Of a stretch of DNA of 6,403 nt, positions 5,196 to 6,403 are shown piece after piece. Every line of letters begins with the position of its first letter. Position 1 is the first letter of the stretch. Below the pieces are notes generated by a model. It searched no databases. It was not told the DNA's origin and saw nothing but the letters and a program-made list of their open reading frames with translations. Source of the stretch: Acidobacteriaceae bacterium (lineage in GTDB: Bacteria > Acidobacteriota > Terriglobia > Terriglobales > Acidobacteriaceae); contig PMWR01000207.1 of NCBI GenBank assembly GCA_003166055.1, forward strand, positions 1 through 6,403, given 5' to 3'. A program made the translations under genes and the position numbers.

Positions 5196-5228
5196 GTTCA
5201 AAGGCCTGAACCAAGAGACGCGCAGGCC
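5196..5228 (-). terminator. Weak hairpin after the reductase gene
   Basis: On the minus strand, 11 bases past the stop of the reductase gene, GGCCTG (5228-5223) and CAGGCC (5208-5203) can form a 6-bp stem with a 14-base loop, followed by only three T. A second, competing pairing GTTCA/TGAAC (5211-5207 and 5200-5196) overlaps it. It could be a weak terminator or an operator for the propeller gene; neither is certain. Confidence 0.3.
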
Positions 5229-5238
5229 GGCGATTCGC

Positions 5239-6156
5239 TCATGCGGGTGGGTGTTCGGAATGCGCCAGCCACACCAGACGCGCGGCTGTCAGGTCCTCAA
5301 TGGCCATGCCCACAGACTTGAAGACGATGCGCCGCCCGCCTGGCGCGGCTACTGCACCGGAGAGTATTTCGCCGATCTCGGCTTGTACCTTCGCGCCGGA
5401 AAGCCGCACGTCGCCGGATTCGCGCTCGGCGCAGGAGCGCGACTCGGCCACAACATAACTTGACCGCATGGCCTCGTCATCCAACTCGCGGAGAGTTGTT
5501 CCCGTGGCGCCGACGGCCAAAACAAGCGCGTCCGCCGCGAGCCAGCGGCCTTTCAGAACAGGGTCGGGCGATGCGGTTACGGTGAGCACTACTTCCGCCG
5601 CCGCTGCCACCTCAATCGTCACCGCATGTGCGCCGGCCTCAGCTGCCAACCGCTCGGCGTTGGCTGCGGTCCTGCTCCAGATGCGGATGTCTTTGAGGTT
5701 GGGATGGGCGATACGGAACGCGGCGATATGCGACCGTGCCTGTACGCCGCTGCCCAGAATGCCAAGACTTGTGGCTTGCTTCGGCGCCAACGCATCCACA
5801 GCTACGGCGGAGACAGCAGCGGTGCGCATCTCGGTGATGAGGCGCCCATCCATCACAGCCAGCGGCTCACCCGTAGAGCGCCGCAGAAGCTCAATGACCG
5901 CCATATGTGTATGCAGGCCTAGTTCGGCATTGCCGGGAAAGAAGGTGACGGTCTTGACGCCCATCACATCGCCCGCGATAACCGGCATTACGGCAAACCA
6001 GCCGTTGCGGAAGCCCTCGGCGTTGCCGGCGCGAAGGATGGTCCGGGGCGGCTGCTCAACAAGGCCGGCGGAGTAGTCGATGAGCGCCTGGCGGATGGCT
6101 GGAATCAGCGCTTCATAAGTGAGAACGGCGCGAACTTCTTGTTCGGGGATGTACAT
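5239..6156 (-). CDS. Ornithine cyclodeaminase/mu-crystallin family reductase
   Basis: A 305-residue cytoplasmic NAD(P)-dependent enzyme of the OCD/mu-crystallin family. Family marks: G-V-K-T-V-T-F-F-P-G-N with Lys68 of the substrate site; R-T-A-A-V-S at 111-116; the Rossmann loop L-G-I-L-G-S-G-V-Q-A-R-S-H at 131-143; and the C-terminal E-S-G-D-V-R-L-S-G-A (246-255) and V-F-K-S-V-G-M-A-I-E-D (278-288). The motif after the Rossmann fold reads V-G-A-T-G-T-T-L-R-E-L-D-D. True ornithine cyclodeaminases have G-D-x-P-G-K there with a catalytic Asp, which is missing, while the R-E-L-D-D and E-S-G-D-V-x-L-S-G-A parts resemble mu-crystallin, a ketimine reductase. A reduction of cyclic or acyclic imines of amino acids (or an alanine dehydrogenase-like reaction) is more likely than proline formation. 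The substrate is unknown. ATG 6156 lacks a clear ribosome site; no better in-frame start is seen. Confidence 0.88.
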   Translation of the reverse strand: MYIPEQEVRAVLTYEALIPAIRQALIDYSAGLVEQPPRTILRAGNAEGFRNGWFAVMPVIAGDVMGVKTVTFFPGNAELGLHTHMAVIELLRRSTGEPLAVMDGRLITEMRTAAVSAVAVDALAPKQATSLGILGSGVQARSHIAAFRIAHPNLKDIRIWSRTAANAERLAAEAGAHAVTIEVAAAAEVVLTVTASPDPVLKGRWLAADALVLAVGATGTTLRELDDEAMRSSYVVAESRSCAERESGDVRLSGAKVQAEIGEILSGAVAAPGGRRIVFKSVGMAIEDLTAARLVWLAHSEHPPA

Positions 6157-6181
6157 GGACTGAATCAGGATATCTCTCCGG

Positions 6182-6191
6182 ATTCATGAAT
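6182..6191. repeat. Perfect palindrome upstream of the reductase gene
   Basis: ATTCATGAAT is a perfect 10-bp palindrome centred 30 bases before the reductase ATG. It could be a regulator site, but a single 10-bp palindrome is weak evidence. Confidence 0.25.
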
Positions 6192-6251
6192 GAGAAATGG
6201 TCCGGACGGACATGCAGCTTAGATCAGGGGACAGAGAAAGCCAAGATCTGA

Positions 6252-6279
6252 AGGCTAAAAGCTAAGAGCTGCCTCTTAG
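6252..6279 (-). terminator. Hairpin overlapping the stop of the DUF2203 gene
   Basis: On the minus strand CTAAGAG (6279-6273) and CTCTTAG (6268-6262) form a perfect 7-bp stem with a 4-base loop, followed by CTTTTAG. The TAA stop of the upstream gene lies within the first arm and just before it. The plus strand also shows a heptamer pattern, GCTAAAA then GCTAAGA then GCT. It is a plausible but weak intrinsic terminator, because the T run is only four long. Confidence 0.45.
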
Positions 6280-6403
6280 TTCGGCCTGCCGCCAGAGTTG
6301 GTGCGGCGGCGGAAGCGCTCATCCACCGGCTGACGGCCCTGGAAACCCGAATCCATTGTGTGCCAATGCTCGATCGAGGTCTCGCCCATGCGCCAGCAGA
6401 GCA
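6276..6403 (-). CDS. DUF2203 family protein, C-terminal end (partial)
   Basis: The last 42 codons of a gene that enters from the right edge; stop TAA at 6278-6276. The visible protein has [14 protein letters not shown] at its beginning and G-F-Q-G-R-Q-P-V after it. This L-C-W-x-x-G-E ... W-H ... G-F-x-G-R-x-P pattern is the C-terminal signature of the DUF2203 family, small proteins of unknown function found in Acidobacteria and other soil phyla. A basic tail, [13 protein letters not shown], ends it. No function is known. It lies 119 bases before the reductase gene, in the same direction, with a hairpin between, so they are probably separate units. Confidence 0.75.
   Translation of the reverse strand, partial: LCWRMGETSIEHWHTMDSGFQGRQPVDERFRRRTNSGGRPN

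Noticed and set aside
5468..6076. A 202-codon open frame on the plus strand opposite the reductase gene
   Set aside because: Ser/Arg/Ala/Thr-rich shadow; the minus-strand reading has the Rossmann and mu-crystallin motifs.

Overview
The window looks like chromosomal DNA of a GC-rich acidobacterium, probably of the Terriglobia/Acidobacteriales group. This rests on the gene types (SH3-domain lipoprotein, YVTN-type beta-propeller lipoprotein, DUF2203 protein, mu-crystallin-like reductase), the high GC, and intergenic heptamer repeats of a kind I associate with that phylum. It is an inference from style, not from a marker gene. The genes form two blocks facing each other, meeting near 2387-2545.

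Left block, plus strand. It opens with the 3' end of shikimate dehydrogenase (aroE). An accessory stretch follows: a hicA-hicB toxin-antitoxin pair (262-846), an unrecognised, lower-GC gene of 271 codons that looks DUF5677-like (921-1736), and a brnT-brnA toxin-antitoxin pair (1852-2386). Both toxin genes have a good -10 box placed so that transcription would begin at or next to the start codon, with no ribosome binding site. Both are therefore predicted leaderless. Both antitoxin genes instead have strong Shine-Dalgarno sequences lying inside the toxin gene. Inverted-repeat operator candidates overlap the -10 boxes, as expected for autorepression by the antitoxin.

Junction. On the minus strand, 2346-2545 holds a broken third antitoxin gene: a hicB-type reading frame (COG4226 type) with a one-base frameshift after codon 4 or 5 and no C-terminal DNA-binding domain. 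Its old start codon overlaps the stop codon of the SH3 gene, and its 3' end runs tail-to-tail into brnA. With the two intact pairs, this marks the spot as a repeated landing site for small toxin-antitoxin cassettes.

Right block, minus strand, read from the right edge inward: the C-terminal end of a DUF2203 protein (6276-6403) with a hairpin overlapping its stop codon; a mu-crystallin/ornithine cyclodeaminase-family reductase (5239-6156); a secreted beta-propeller lipoprotein (3909-5102); and a lipoprotein with two SH3 domains, the second split by a Pro/Ala-rich insert (2542-3774). The gap between the last two (3775-3908) carries a tandem 7-bp repeat, (TGACAAC)4, and a 16-bp perfect inverted repeat. 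No rRNA, tRNA, CRISPR array or complete insertion sequence is visible.
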